Origin: Flavobacterium sp. Root901
Lineage (GTDB): Bacteria; Bacteroidota; Bacteroidia; Flavobacteriales; Flavobacteriaceae
Direction of reading: 5' to 3'
Length of the DNA stretch: 64,000 nt
NCBI RefSeq assembly: GCF_001429765.1
Contig: NZ_LMJB01000005.1
Location: 188,549 to 252,548, forward strand
The first letter of the stretch is position 1. Every line of letters begins with the position of its first letter. Positions 44,043 through 52,678 of the stretch are shown in pieces. The position numbers were made by a program, and so were the translations under genes. The notes below the pieces were generated by a model. It worked only from the letters and a program-made list of their open reading frames with translations, searched no databases and was not told the DNA's origin.

Positions 44043-45569
44043 ATGAGCACAACTAAAAAAATACAATCAGCGTTAATATCTGTTTTTTCGAAAGATGGAT
44101 TAGAGCCAATCGTTAGAAAATTACATGAGCAAAACGTAACACTTTACTCAACCGGAGGAACAGAAGATTTTATTAAAAACCTTGGAATTCCGGTAGTTCC
44201 TGTTGAAGACATTACTTCTTTCCCTGAAATTCTTGGAGGAAGAGTAAAAACTTTACATCCAAAAATTTTTGGCGGAATTTTGAACCGTCAGGATAATGAA
44301 AGTGATGTCCAGCAAATGAAAGAATTTGATATTCCTCAAATTGATTTAGTGATTGTTGATTTGTATCCTTTTGAAAAAACTGTTGCTTCTGGTGCAAGTG
44401 AGCAGGATATTATTGAAAAAATTGATATTGGCGGAATTTCCTTAATCCGTGCCGGAGCAAAAAACTTCAAAGATACTGTGATTGTGGCTTCTGTTAATGA
44501 GTACAGCATGCTTTTAGATTTGATTACAGAACAAAATGGTTCTACAACTCTTGAAAACAGAAGATTATTTGCTTCAAAAGCTTTCCATGTTTCTTCTCAC
44601 TATGACGGAGCTATTTTTAACTATTTTAACACCGATGAAACAATCTATAAAGAAAGTATTGCAAACGGACAGGTTTTAAGATATGGAGAGAATCCTCATC
44701 AAAAAGGATTTTTCTTTGGAGATTTTGATGCAATGTTCACAAAAGTTCACGGAAAAGAGTTATCTTACAATAATTTATTAGATGTTGATGCTGCTGTTAA
44801 TTTAATTGCAGAATTTAAAACAGACGGACCGACATTTGCAATCCTAAAACATAATAATGCCTGCGGATTAGCTTCAAGAAAAACAATCAGCGAAGCTTAT
44901 TTGGCGGCTTTGGCCTGCGATCCTACTTCTGCTTTTGGTGGAGTTTTAATTTCAAACACTAAAATAGATTTAGAAACCGCTCAGGAAATTAATAAATTAT
45001 TCTGTGAAGTTGTAATAGCACCAGCTTATGATGATGAGGCAATTACAGTTTTGCAGGAAAAGAAAAACAGAATTATATTAGTTCAAAATGAAGTAGAATT
45101 GCCATCGCGTCAGGTAAGAACTTGTCTTAATGGTTTGTTAATTCAGGACAGAAATAATATTACAGATAATAAAGAGCATTTAAAAACCGTTACAATTACA
45201 GAACCTACTGCTCAGGAGATCGAAGATTTGATCTTTGCTTCTAAAATTTGCAAGAATACAAAATCGAATACAATTGTATTTGCAAAAAACGGAACATTGA
45301 TTTCATCCGGTACAGGTCAGACTTCAAGAGTTGATGCTTTAATTCAGGCTGTTGACAAAGCAAAAGCTTTTGGATTTGATTTAAACGGAGCTTCGATGGC
45401 AAGTGATGCATTTTTCCCATTTCCGGATTGTGTAGAATTAGCCAAAAAAGCAGGAATAACTGCTGTAATTCAGCCGGGAGGTTCTATAAAAGACGAATTA
45501 AGCATAAATTATTGCAATGAAAATAATCTTGCAATGGTATTTACAGGAACACGTCATTTTAAACATTAA
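44043..45569 (+). CDS. purH: bifunctional AICAR formyltransferase / IMP cyclohydrolase
   Basis: Last two steps of IMP synthesis. 508 residues from ATG 44043. The N-terminal MGS-like cyclohydrolase domain has ALISVFSKDGLEPIVRKL and LGGRVKTLHPKIFGGIL. The C-terminal formyltransferase domain has RYGENPHQKGFFFG, ILKHNNACGLASR with the catalytic Lys and His pair, DPTSAFGGVL, and DAFFPFPDCVELAKKAGITAVIQPGGSIKDE. mreB follows after only 57 bases, without a visible terminator. Confidence 0.97.
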   Translation: MSTTKKIQSALISVFSKDGLEPIVRKLHEQNVTLYSTGGTEDFIKNLGIPVVPVEDITSFPEILGGRVKTLHPKIFGGILNRQDNESDVQQMKEFDIPQIDLVIVDLYPFEKTVASGASEQDIIEKIDIGGISLIRAGAKNFKDTVIVASVNEYSMLLDLITEQNGSTTLENRRLFASKAFHVSSHYDGAIFNYFNTDETIYKESIANGQVLRYGENPHQKGFFFGDFDAMFTKVHGKELSYNNLLDVDAAVNLIAEFKTDGPTFAILKHNNACGLASRKTISEAYLAALACDPTSAFGGVLISNTKIDLETAQEINKLFCEVVIAPAYDDEAITVLQEKKNRIILVQNEVELPSRQVRTCLNGLLIQDRNNITDNKEHLKTVTITEPTAQEIEDLIFASKICKNTKSNTIVFAKNGTLISSGTGQTSRVDALIQAVDKAKAFGFDLNGASMASDAFFPFPDCVELAKKAGITAVIQPGGSIKDELSINYCNENNLAMVFTGTRHFKH

Positions 45570-45626
45570 TTTGTTTAACTTTGTTCGATAAATTATTTTA
45601 TAACATTTTAAACCCCTAACAAACTT

Positions 45627-46655
45627 ATGGGATTTTTTGATTTCATGACCGAGGATATTGCGATAGACCTTGGAACCGCAAACACTTTAATCATACATAA
45701 TGATAAAGTTGTCATTGATAGTCCATCTATCGTTGCACGTGATCGAGTATCAGGCAAAATCATTGCTGTTGGTAAAGAAGCCAACATGATGCAAGGTAAA
45801 ACACATGAAAACATCAAGACCATAAGGCCTTTGAAAGATGGTGTAATTGCCGATTTTGATGCTTCGGAAAAAATGATCAATATGTTCATTAAAAGCATTC
45901 CTGCATTGAAAAAAAGAATGTTTACCCCTGCATTAAGAATGGTAGTATGTATTCCTTCCGGTATTACTGAGGTGGAGATGAGAGCGGTAAAAGAATCTTG
46001 TGAGAGAGTAAACGGAAAAGAAGTTTATTTGATTCATGAGCCAATGGCAGCCGCAATTGGTATTGGTATCGATATTATGCAGCCAAAAGGAAACATGATT
46101 GTTGATATTGGAGGTGGTACAACCGAAATTGCAGTTATCGCATTAGGCGGAATTGTTTGTGATAAATCTGTGAAGATTGCAGGTGACGTTTTTACAAATG
46201 ATATCGTTTACTACATGCGTACACAACACAACCTTTTTGTTGGAGAAAGTACTGCTGAGAAAATAAAAATCCAAATTGGAGCGGCTATCGAAGATCTTGA
46301 CGGACCGCCGGAAGATATGTCTGTTCAGGGTAGAGATTTACTTACCGGTAAACCAAAGCAAGTAGATGTTTCTTACCGTGAAATTGCAAAAGCGTTAGAT
46401 AAGTCAATTCAACGTATTGAAGATGCCGTTATGGAAACGTTATCTCAAACTCCGCCAGAGTTAGCTGCCGATATTTACAACACCGGTATTTATTTAGCAG
46501 GTGGAGGATCTATGTTAAGAGGTCTTGACAAACGTATTTCTCAAAAAACAGATTTACCTGTTTACATTGCTGAAGATCCTTTAAGAGCAGTTGTTCGCGG
46601 TACAGGAATGGCACTTAAAAACATTGCAAAATTTAAAAGTATCTTAATCAAATAA
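45627..46655 (+). CDS. mreB: rod shape-determining protein MreB
   Basis: Actin-like filament that positions the elongation machinery on the inner membrane. 342 residues. The first phosphate loop is DLGTANTLI (residues 12-20). IVDIGGGTTEIAVIALGGIV (about 153-172) and the adenosine-site IYLAGGGSMLRGLDKRI follow, and the short N-terminal MGFFDFMTEDIAIDLG is typical. It is the first gene of mreBCD-mrdA-rodA. A hairpin (46681-46721) in the 112-base gap to mreC may lower downstream expression. Confidence 0.97.
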   Translation: MGFFDFMTEDIAIDLGTANTLIIHNDKVVIDSPSIVARDRVSGKIIAVGKEANMMQGKTHENIKTIRPLKDGVIADFDASEKMINMFIKSIPALKKRMFTPALRMVVCIPSGITEVEMRAVKESCERVNGKEVYLIHEPMAAAIGIGIDIMQPKGNMIVDIGGGTTEIAVIALGGIVCDKSVKIAGDVFTNDIVYYMRTQHNLFVGESTAEKIKIQIGAAIEDLDGPPEDMSVQGRDLLTGKPKQVDVSYREIAKALDKSIQRIEDAVMETLSQTPPELAADIYNTGIYLAGGGSMLRGLDKRISQKTDLPVYIAEDPLRAVVRGTGMALKNIAKFKSILIK

Positions 46656-46680
46656 GATTTAAAAATAACAATCAAAATAC

Positions 46681-46721
46681 TTTTATCAGGGTTAAATTTT
46701 TAATATTTGACCCTGATAAAA
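46681..46721 (+). terminator. hairpin in the mreB-mreC gap (weak terminator or processing site)
   Basis: TTTTATCAGGGT (46681-46692) pairs perfectly with ACCCTGATAAAA (46710-46721). Only ATTTG follows, so termination should be partial. Confidence 0.55.
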
Positions 46722-46767
46722 TTTGAAACCTTAAAGCATATCCTGAAACAAAATAACCAGACACGAA

Positions 46768-47598
46768 ATGCAGCAAATTTTTAATTTCATTATAAGAAAC
46801 AGTAATCGATTGCTGTTTTTGCTGCTTTTAGGTATTTCGTTGACTCTCACAATTCAATCGCATTCCTACCACAGAAGCAGAGTAATCAGTTCGGCTAATT
46901 TTTTAAGCGGAGGTGTTTATGAAAGACTTAACCGTGTAAATGAATATTTGAATTTAAGAACAGAAAACGAGGAGCTCGTACTTGAAAACGCAAGGTTAAA
47001 AAGTCTTTTATTTAATAAAAAAGACACCACCCAAGCACCATTGGCAGACAGTATAAAAGGTGTTAAACCTGCAGATATAATTGTTTCCAAAGTAATTCAC
47101 AACTCTTATAATACTCACGAAAACTATATTACACTTAATTCCGGAAGAAATGCAGGTGTTAAACAAGATATGGGAGTAATTAACAGTTTAGGAATTATTG
47201 GTGTTATTGACAATACTTCGCCAAATTACTCAACTGTAGTTAGTATTTTGAATATGAAATCTCAGATAAATGCTAAAATCAAAAAATCAAATCACTTTGG
47301 TTCATTGACCTGGGATGGAAAAAGTACAGGATTTGTTCAGCTGGAAGATGTACCAAGATTAGCATCTATCAGAAAAGGTGATACAATTGTTACCGGAGGA
47401 CAATCTGTAATTTTTCCTGAAGGAATTAATATTGGAACTGTAGATAAAATATTCATTAAAAAGAATACAAGCTATTATGTCATAAATGTTAAACTATTTA
47501 ACGATATGACAAACTTAGGACATGTTTACATTATCAAAAGTAAAGACAGAGATGAGCTTATTAATTTAGAAAACAAAAGCAAAGAAAAAGATGAGTAG
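46768..47598 (+). CDS. mreC: rod shape-determining protein MreC
   Basis: 276 residues. One N-terminal membrane helix (RLLFLLLLGISLTLTI), a coiled coil (ERLNRVNEYLNLRTENEELVLENARLKSLL) and a periplasmic double beta-barrel domain (ITLNSGRNAGVKQDMGVINSLGIIG, GDTIVTGGQSVIFPEGINIG). It links MreB and PBP2 across the membrane. The gene overlaps mreD by eight bases. Confidence 0.95.
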   Translation: MQQIFNFIIRNSNRLLFLLLLGISLTLTIQSHSYHRSRVISSANFLSGGVYERLNRVNEYLNLRTENEELVLENARLKSLLFNKKDTTQAPLADSIKGVKPADIIVSKVIHNSYNTHENYITLNSGRNAGVKQDMGVINSLGIIGVIDNTSPNYSTVVSILNMKSQINAKIKKSNHFGSLTWDGKSTGFVQLEDVPRLASIRKGDTIVTGGQSVIFPEGINIGTVDKIFIKKNTSYYVINVKLFNDMTNLGHVYIIKSKDRDELINLENKSKEKDE

Positions 47599-48097
47599 CG
47601 CTTTGTTGGTAAATATTTTTCGTTTTATTATGTTGCTGGCAATTCAGATTGTTATTTTTAACAACATGAATTTTCTGGGATACATAAGTCCTTTTCCATA
47701 TATCTTATACATTATTCTGTATCCGGTAAATAGTAACAGAACCGGATTAATTATTTCCAGTTTTCTATTAGGCTTAGCAATGGATATGTTTTGTAATTCG
47801 GGCGGGATTCATGCGACAGCCTGCGTAATTCTCGCTTATTACCGACCGTATATTTTTAAATTTTCATTCGGTCTGAGTTATGAATACCAAACTATTAAAC
47901 TAAATGAATCATTAACACCCGAAAGGTTTTCATTTATCCTGGTTTCAGTTTTATTACATCATATTGTACTATTTACACTAGAAGCTTTTCAGTTTAAATT
48001 TATATTCGACATTTTACTCCGAACGTTATTTAGTTCCATTTTTACAATAATCACTTCAATTATAATAATTTACATTATTAAGCCCAATAAACGATGA
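47591..48097 (+). CDS. mreD: rod shape-determining protein MreD
   Basis: 168 residues with five or six transmembrane helices (for example LLAIQIVIFNNMNFLGYISPFPYILYIILYPV). A short motif FLLGLAMDMFCNSGGIHATAC resembles the conserved MreD region. It overlaps mreC by eight and mrdA by four bases, so translation is coupled. It is part of the elongasome. Confidence 0.92.
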   Translation: MSSALLVNIFRFIMLLAIQIVIFNNMNFLGYISPFPYILYIILYPVNSNRTGLIISSFLLGLAMDMFCNSGGIHATACVILAYYRPYIFKFSFGLSYEYQTIKLNESLTPERFSFILVSVLLHHIVLFTLEAFQFKFIFDILLRTLFSSIFTIITSIIIIYIIKPNKR

Positions 48098-50067
48098 GAA
48101 AAGTTCTGCTGCCCTCTTTAATTATTATTGCAGCATCTTTGCTAGTGATTCGGATATTTTATCTGCAGATTATTGATGACTCATTCAAATTGAAATCAGA
48201 AAATAATGCGATTAAAAAGGTCTACGACTATCCGGAACGCGGCTATATATACGACCGAAATGGTAAATTGTTAGTAGCCAATCAAGCTTCGTACGATATC
48301 ATGGTAATTCCGAGAGATATTAAAGAAAACCTTAATATCGCTGAGTTCTGTACTCTTTTAAATATTACCAGAGAAGAATACGACAAAAGAATTGCTAAGG
48401 CTAAAGTTTACAGCCCAAGACTTCCGTCTGTATTTTTATCTCAGTTAAACAAAGCTGAATTTGCCGCTTTTCAGGAAAAAATAAGAAAATACGAAGGTTT
48501 CTATTTCCAGAAACGTTCTCTTCGTGACTATGAAGTAGATTATGGCGCCAATATTTTTGGTTTTATTACTCAGGTAAACGAAAAATTAATTGCAAAAAAC
48601 CCTTATTACAATAGCGGGGATTTAATTGGAAAGCAAGGAGTTGAAGAAAGCTACGAAGATATTTTGCGCGGAATAAAAGGTGTAAAATATATTCAGAAAG
48701 ACAAATACAATCGGGAGATTGGTCCTTATAAAGAAGGAAAATACGATACGATTGCCGTTGCCGGAGAAGACATCAACTTAACTATTGATGCCGAACTTCA
48801 AAAATACGGTGAAGAATTGATGATCAATAAACGAGGCGGAATTGTAGCTATTGAACCAAAATCCGGTGAGATATTAGCATTAGTTACCGCTCCATCTTAT
48901 GATCCGGGTATTTTGGTTGGAAGACAAAGATCTAAAAACTACACGCTTTTGTATCATGATTCTATTGCAAAACCTTTGTATGACCGCGGGCTTTTAGCCG
49001 AATATCCTCCAGGTTCGCCTTTTAAAATTTTAACCGGTTTAGTAGCATTACAGGAAGGTGTTATTAATGAGCAGACAACTTTTATGTGTCACCACGGATT
49101 TAGTTATGGCGGCGGCCGTTTCATGAAATGTCACGGATTTGGGCCTCATCAGCTGCATAATGGTATTTATAACTCTTGCAACACTTACTTTGGACAATCT
49201 TATATGTTAACGATTAACAAATATGCAGATCCGGGTAAAGCAGTAGATGTCTGGAGCAGCCACGTAAAAAGTTTTGGTTTAGGGCAGTTTATGGGATATG
49301 ATTTACCAACGGGTAAAAAAGGTAATATTCCAACATCAAAAACATATAAAAGAATTTATCCTAACGGAGGATGGCGAAGCACAACAATCGTTTCGAATGC
49401 TATTGGACAAGGAGAGGTTTTGATGACGCCTATTCAGCTTGCTAATATGATGGCAGCCGTTGCCAATCAAGGATACTATTATACGCCTCATATCATTAAA
49501 AAAATTGAAGGCAAAAAAATTGATGCGAAGTTTACAACAAAACACGTAACAACAATTGATCAAAAATATTTCCCGCCTGTAATTAGCGGTTTGTTTGACG
49601 TATATAATAAAGGTACGGCATATGCCCTTAAAGTAGAAGGGATTGATATTTGTGGAAAAACAGGTACAGCAGAAAATTTTGCAAAAATAAACGGAAAAAG
49701 AACACAGCTTAAAGATCACTCTATTTTCGTGGCATTTGCACCAAAGGACAACCCAAAAATTGCAATTGCAGTTATGATTGAAAATGGAGGTTTTGGAGCA
49801 ACCGTTGCAGGTCCCGTTGCAAGTTTAATGATTGAAAAATATTTAAGAAAGAAAATTACAAGAACCGATTTAGAAGTTCGTGTTTTAAATAAAAGCCTGG
49901 CTGCCGAATATGCAAAATTAGGCGGTATGAACGAAGCAAGTGCAATTGAATCGACACCAAAAGATTCAATTTTAAAAGCTAAAATTGTAGTTCCTAAAAC
50001 AACGACGACAACGGCACCAAAAACAGAAGTTAAGAAAACAGCAGTAGACACTACTAAAAAGAACTAA
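48094..50067 (+). CDS. mrdA: penicillin-binding protein 2
   Basis: Transpeptidase of cell elongation, paired with RodA. 657 residues: an N-terminal membrane helix (LIIIAASLLVIRIFYL), a dimerisation domain with YPERGYIYDRNGKLLVAN, and the transpeptidase domain with S308-PF-K311 (EYPPGSPFK), SCN (361-363) and KTGT (522-525). A Cys/His-rich segment (FMCHHGFSYGGGRFMKCHGF) between the first two motifs corresponds to the extra loop of PBP2 proteins. The last 50 residues form a Thr/Lys-rich tail (TTTTAPKTEVKKTAVDTTKKN), not needed for catalysis. Confidence 0.96.
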   Translation: MRKVLLPSLIIIAASLLVIRIFYLQIIDDSFKLKSENNAIKKVYDYPERGYIYDRNGKLLVANQASYDIMVIPRDIKENLNIAEFCTLLNITREEYDKRIAKAKVYSPRLPSVFLSQLNKAEFAAFQEKIRKYEGFYFQKRSLRDYEVDYGANIFGFITQVNEKLIAKNPYYNSGDLIGKQGVEESYEDILRGIKGVKYIQKDKYNREIGPYKEGKYDTIAVAGEDINLTIDAELQKYGEELMINKRGGIVAIEPKSGEILALVTAPSYDPGILVGRQRSKNYTLLYHDSIAKPLYDRGLLAEYPPGSPFKILTGLVALQEGVINEQTTFMCHHGFSYGGGRFMKCHGFGPHQLHNGIYNSCNTYFGQSYMLTINKYADPGKAVDVWSSHVKSFGLGQFMGYDLPTGKKGNIPTSKTYKRIYPNGGWRSTTIVSNAIGQGEVLMTPIQLANMMAAVANQGYYYTPHIIKKIEGKKIDAKFTTKHVTTIDQKYFPPVISGLFDVYNKGTAYALKVEGIDICGKTGTAENFAKINGKRTQLKDHSIFVAFAPKDNPKIAIAVMIENGGFGATVAGPVASLMIEKYLRKKITRTDLEVRVLNKSLAAEYAKLGGMNEASAIESTPKDSILKAKIVVPKTTTTTAPKTEVKKTAVDTTKKN

Positions 50068-50082
50068 GAAAGATTATTTCAA

Positions 50083-51318
50083 ATGAAAAATCAAAGTGTA
50101 AAAAATAACATTGACTGGATAAGTGTCTTTATCTACATTGCGCTGGTAACATTAGGGTGGCTGAATATTTACTCCTCCTCATTATTATCAACAGATGGAA
50201 CTTACCAAAAACAATTAATATTTATTGGATGTACAATTCCATTAATATTTGTTGTGCTTTTTGTTGATGGAAAATTTTACGAGAAGTATGCCAGTATAAT
50301 TTTTGGTGTTGCCTTGCTATCTTTGGCAGGTTTATTTCTTTTCGGAAAAACGATTGCCGGTCAGCGATGCTGGTATGCGATTGGAAGCTTTACACTTCAG
50401 CCGTCAGAGTTTGCAAAAGCCGCTACATCTTTGGCATTGGCCAAATACTTAAGTGACACACAAATTAATCTGAAAGAAACAAACAGGCAATTGCAGGCTT
50501 TAGCCATTGTATTTTTACCTGTAATGCTTATTTTACCACAGCCCGATCCGGGGAGTGCTTTAATTTATAGTGTTTTTATTCTTGTTTTATTTAGAGAAGG
50601 ACTTCCATCATGGTATGTCTGGACAGGTTTTATTACTATTCTGCTGTTTGTATTAACGCTCATTTTAGAACCTTATGTTGTTATTTTAATTGCGCTGGCT
50701 GTTTTAATGATTATACATTTTAAAGGAAGGGCGGTCGACAGAAACATCCTTTTGAGCGGTATTTTATTAGTGCTTATTTCAGGATTTGTTCTTTCTGTAG
50801 ATTATGTATTTGACAACGTTTTTAAACAGCACCATAGAGACCGTTTCAATATTCTTTTAGGGAAAACAGTAGACATGAAAGGTATTGGTTATAATACTAA
50901 TCAATCTGAAATTGCTATTGGATCCGGAGGATGGCTTGGAAAAGGCTTTTTAGAAGGAACACAAACCAAAGGAGGATTTGTTCCTGAGCAGCACACCGAT
51001 TATATTTTTACAACAGTTGGAGAAGAATGGGGCTTTGCCGGCTCTTTGGTTGTTATTTTACTTTTTACCGGACTATTTTTAAGAGTAATTTATTTAGCCG
51101 AAAGGCAAAAGACGAAATTCAGCCGGGTTTATGGTTATTGCGTCGCCGGAATTTTGTTTATCCACTTCTTTGTAAATATTGCAATGGTTATTGGGATTTT
51201 CCCAACTATTGGGGTTCCTCTGCCCTTCTTTTCTTATGGAGGTTCCGGACTTTGGGGATTCACTATTTTGTTGTTTATCTTCTTAAAAATGGATGCCAAT
51301 AAAGTAAATGAATGGTAG
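50083..51318 (+). CDS. rodA: peptidoglycan glycosyltransferase RodA
   Basis: SEDS-family membrane polymerase of lipid II, working with PBP2. 411 residues with about ten helices. Signature stretches are TIAGQRCWYAIGSFTLQPSEFAK (about 91-113) with the catalytic-site loop, PEQHTDYIFTTVGEEWGF, and the C-terminal GVPLPFFSYGGSGLWG. It closes the mreBCD-mrdA-rodA cluster and lies 15 bases after mrdA. Confidence 0.95.
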   Translation: MKNQSVKNNIDWISVFIYIALVTLGWLNIYSSSLLSTDGTYQKQLIFIGCTIPLIFVVLFVDGKFYEKYASIIFGVALLSLAGLFLFGKTIAGQRCWYAIGSFTLQPSEFAKAATSLALAKYLSDTQINLKETNRQLQALAIVFLPVMLILPQPDPGSALIYSVFILVLFREGLPSWYVWTGFITILLFVLTLILEPYVVILIALAVLMIIHFKGRAVDRNILLSGILLVLISGFVLSVDYVFDNVFKQHHRDRFNILLGKTVDMKGIGYNTNQSEIAIGSGGWLGKGFLEGTQTKGGFVPEQHTDYIFTTVGEEWGFAGSLVVILLFTGLFLRVIYLAERQKTKFSRVYGYCVAGILFIHFFVNIAMVIGIFPTIGVPLPFFSYGGSGLWGFTILLFIFLKMDANKVNEW

Positions 51319-51447
51319 TTTTTTTAAGAGGCTAAGTATCAGATGCTAAGGTGCCGAGTTTCTTTTTAATTGAAAGCTTTCAGGTTACATGATATCTTTC
51401 TATGTTAATTTCAATTTACATTTTACAAATACAATATATATTATATC

Positions 51448-51484
51448 ACATAAAAAAGTCCGAAGTAAACTTCGGACTTTTTTG
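51448..51484. terminator. bidirectional terminator rodA/DedA gene
   Basis: AAAGTCCGAAG (51455-51465) and CTTCGGACTTT (51470-51480) with a TAAA loop and A/T runs on both sides. It lies between convergent genes. Confidence 0.92.
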
Positions 51485-51497
51485 TTTTTATTTAAGA

Positions 51498-52178
51498 TTA
51501 TATTTCTTCGCTTGGTCTCTTTTTCAAGAGTTTTAAAAGAACCGGGAATGTTGAAATAATAATGATGATTATAATAATGTATTCGATGTGTTCTTTTAAA
51601 TCAATTCCTTTTTTCAAAAATACGCCATACAAATAATGCCCTGCGAAGATTAAAAGAAATGACCATAAAAAAGAACTCAAAATATTAAAAAACATAAATT
51701 TCTTTTTATCCATAGAAACTATTCCTGCAATAATTGGAGCGAAAGTTCTAAAAATTGGAAGGAATCGGGCGTAAATGATTGCTTTTCCTCCATATTTTTC
51801 AAAGAAATCTTTTGATTGAAGAAGATATTTTTTCTTAAACCAAAATGTATCTTCTTTCTTAAATAAATAATATCCGCTTTTTGCACCAAACCAGTAACCG
51901 GTCATGTTTCCTAAAACACCCATAAAAGCAACAAGTGTCGAAAGCAAAAATACATTGATAAAATCTCCAGGAATAAAAAGAACATTTTGAATTAAGTCGC
52001 GGCTATAAATTCCAGCTAGAAAAAGTAAACTGTCTCCCGGCAGAAAAAAACCTGCGAAAAGTCCCGTTTCTGCAAAAACAATAAACAGAACAATAAATAA
52101 CCCAATCTCAAAACCTCCGACACTTAAAGTTATATAGAATTCAGGGTTTAGTAACTGGGTCCACTCAAAATTATTCAT
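51498..52178 (-). CDS. DedA family membrane protein
   Basis: 226 residues from the ATG at 52178, since the upstream in-frame start gives no extra conserved sequence. Four to five hydrophobic segments. The family parts are FAETGLFAGFFLPGDSLLFLAG, LGNMTGYWFGAKSGYYLF, and FFEKYGGKAIIYARFLPIFRTFAPIIAGIVSMDKKKFMFFN with the conserved Arg residues. DedA/VTT proteins flip lipid carriers such as undecaprenyl phosphate in several bacteria; the exact role here is inferred only. The family is usually about 200-220 residues, so the length fits. Confidence 0.92.
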   Translation of the reverse strand: MNNFEWTQLLNPEFYITLSVGGFEIGLFIVLFIVFAETGLFAGFFLPGDSLLFLAGIYSRDLIQNVLFIPGDFINVFLLSTLVAFMGVLGNMTGYWFGAKSGYYLFKKEDTFWFKKKYLLQSKDFFEKYGGKAIIYARFLPIFRTFAPIIAGIVSMDKKKFMFFNILSSFLWSFLLIFAGHYLYGVFLKKGIDLKEHIEYIIIIIIIISTFPVLLKLLKKRPSEEI

Positions 52179-52271
52179 AAAACGAATTTGGTTATACTTA
52201 TAAGTTTGTGAAATTAACAATAATTTACCTTAACCACAATTAAATGCGGTATTTTAAACATTAATTAACTA

Positions 52272-52308
52272 TTAAAAAAGCCCGGAGAATTACCCCGGGC
52301 TTTTAAAA
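52272..52308 (-). terminator. terminator after the HMA gene
   Basis: AAAAGCCCGG (52277-52286) pairs with CCGGGCTTTT (52295-52304). On the minus strand a T run follows. Confidence 0.85.
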
Positions 52309-52653
52309 TTATTTTTGTCTTTCATACTTACAGCAGGAATGCAGGTTTTCATAATCTGCATCTGCGGCTTTGATCTCTTTTGTATCGTGACCTGCTTTTG
52401 CGATTGCTGCGTTCAGATCCTGAGTCGAAGATTTTTCTTCATTTAAAATCACACTCAGCTCATGTGAACTAATATCCCATGAAGCCGTTTTTACACCCGG
52501 AACTCCAAAGGCAGCTTTCTCGATACGCTTTTTACACTGCTCACAATTGCCATTGACTTCAACAGTATATTTTAAATTTTTGTTTTTTTTAGTCTGAGCC
52601 TGAGCCGAAAATCCTAAAAAAGTTATCATTGCAATTAAAATTAAATTTTTCAT
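52309..52653 (-). CDS. secreted heavy-metal-associated (HMA) domain protein
   Basis: 114 residues with a signal peptide (MKNLILIAMITFLGFSAQAQ) and a ferredoxin-like HMA domain. Its metal loop is NGNCEQCKKRIEKAA (CxxC, about 36-39). ASWDISSHELSVIL completes the fold. The C-terminus ends with a further CCKYERQK. It is probably a periplasmic copper or related metal carrier. It starts 25 bases after the TonB receptor gene stop and is co-transcribed with it. Confidence 0.87.
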   Translation of the reverse strand: MKNLILIAMITFLGFSAQAQTKKNKNLKYTVEVNGNCEQCKKRIEKAAFGVPGVKTASWDISSHELSVILNEEKSSTQDLNAAIAKAGHDTKEIKAADADYENLHSCCKYERQK

Positions 52654-52678
52654 TTGTCTATTATTTTATAATTATAAG

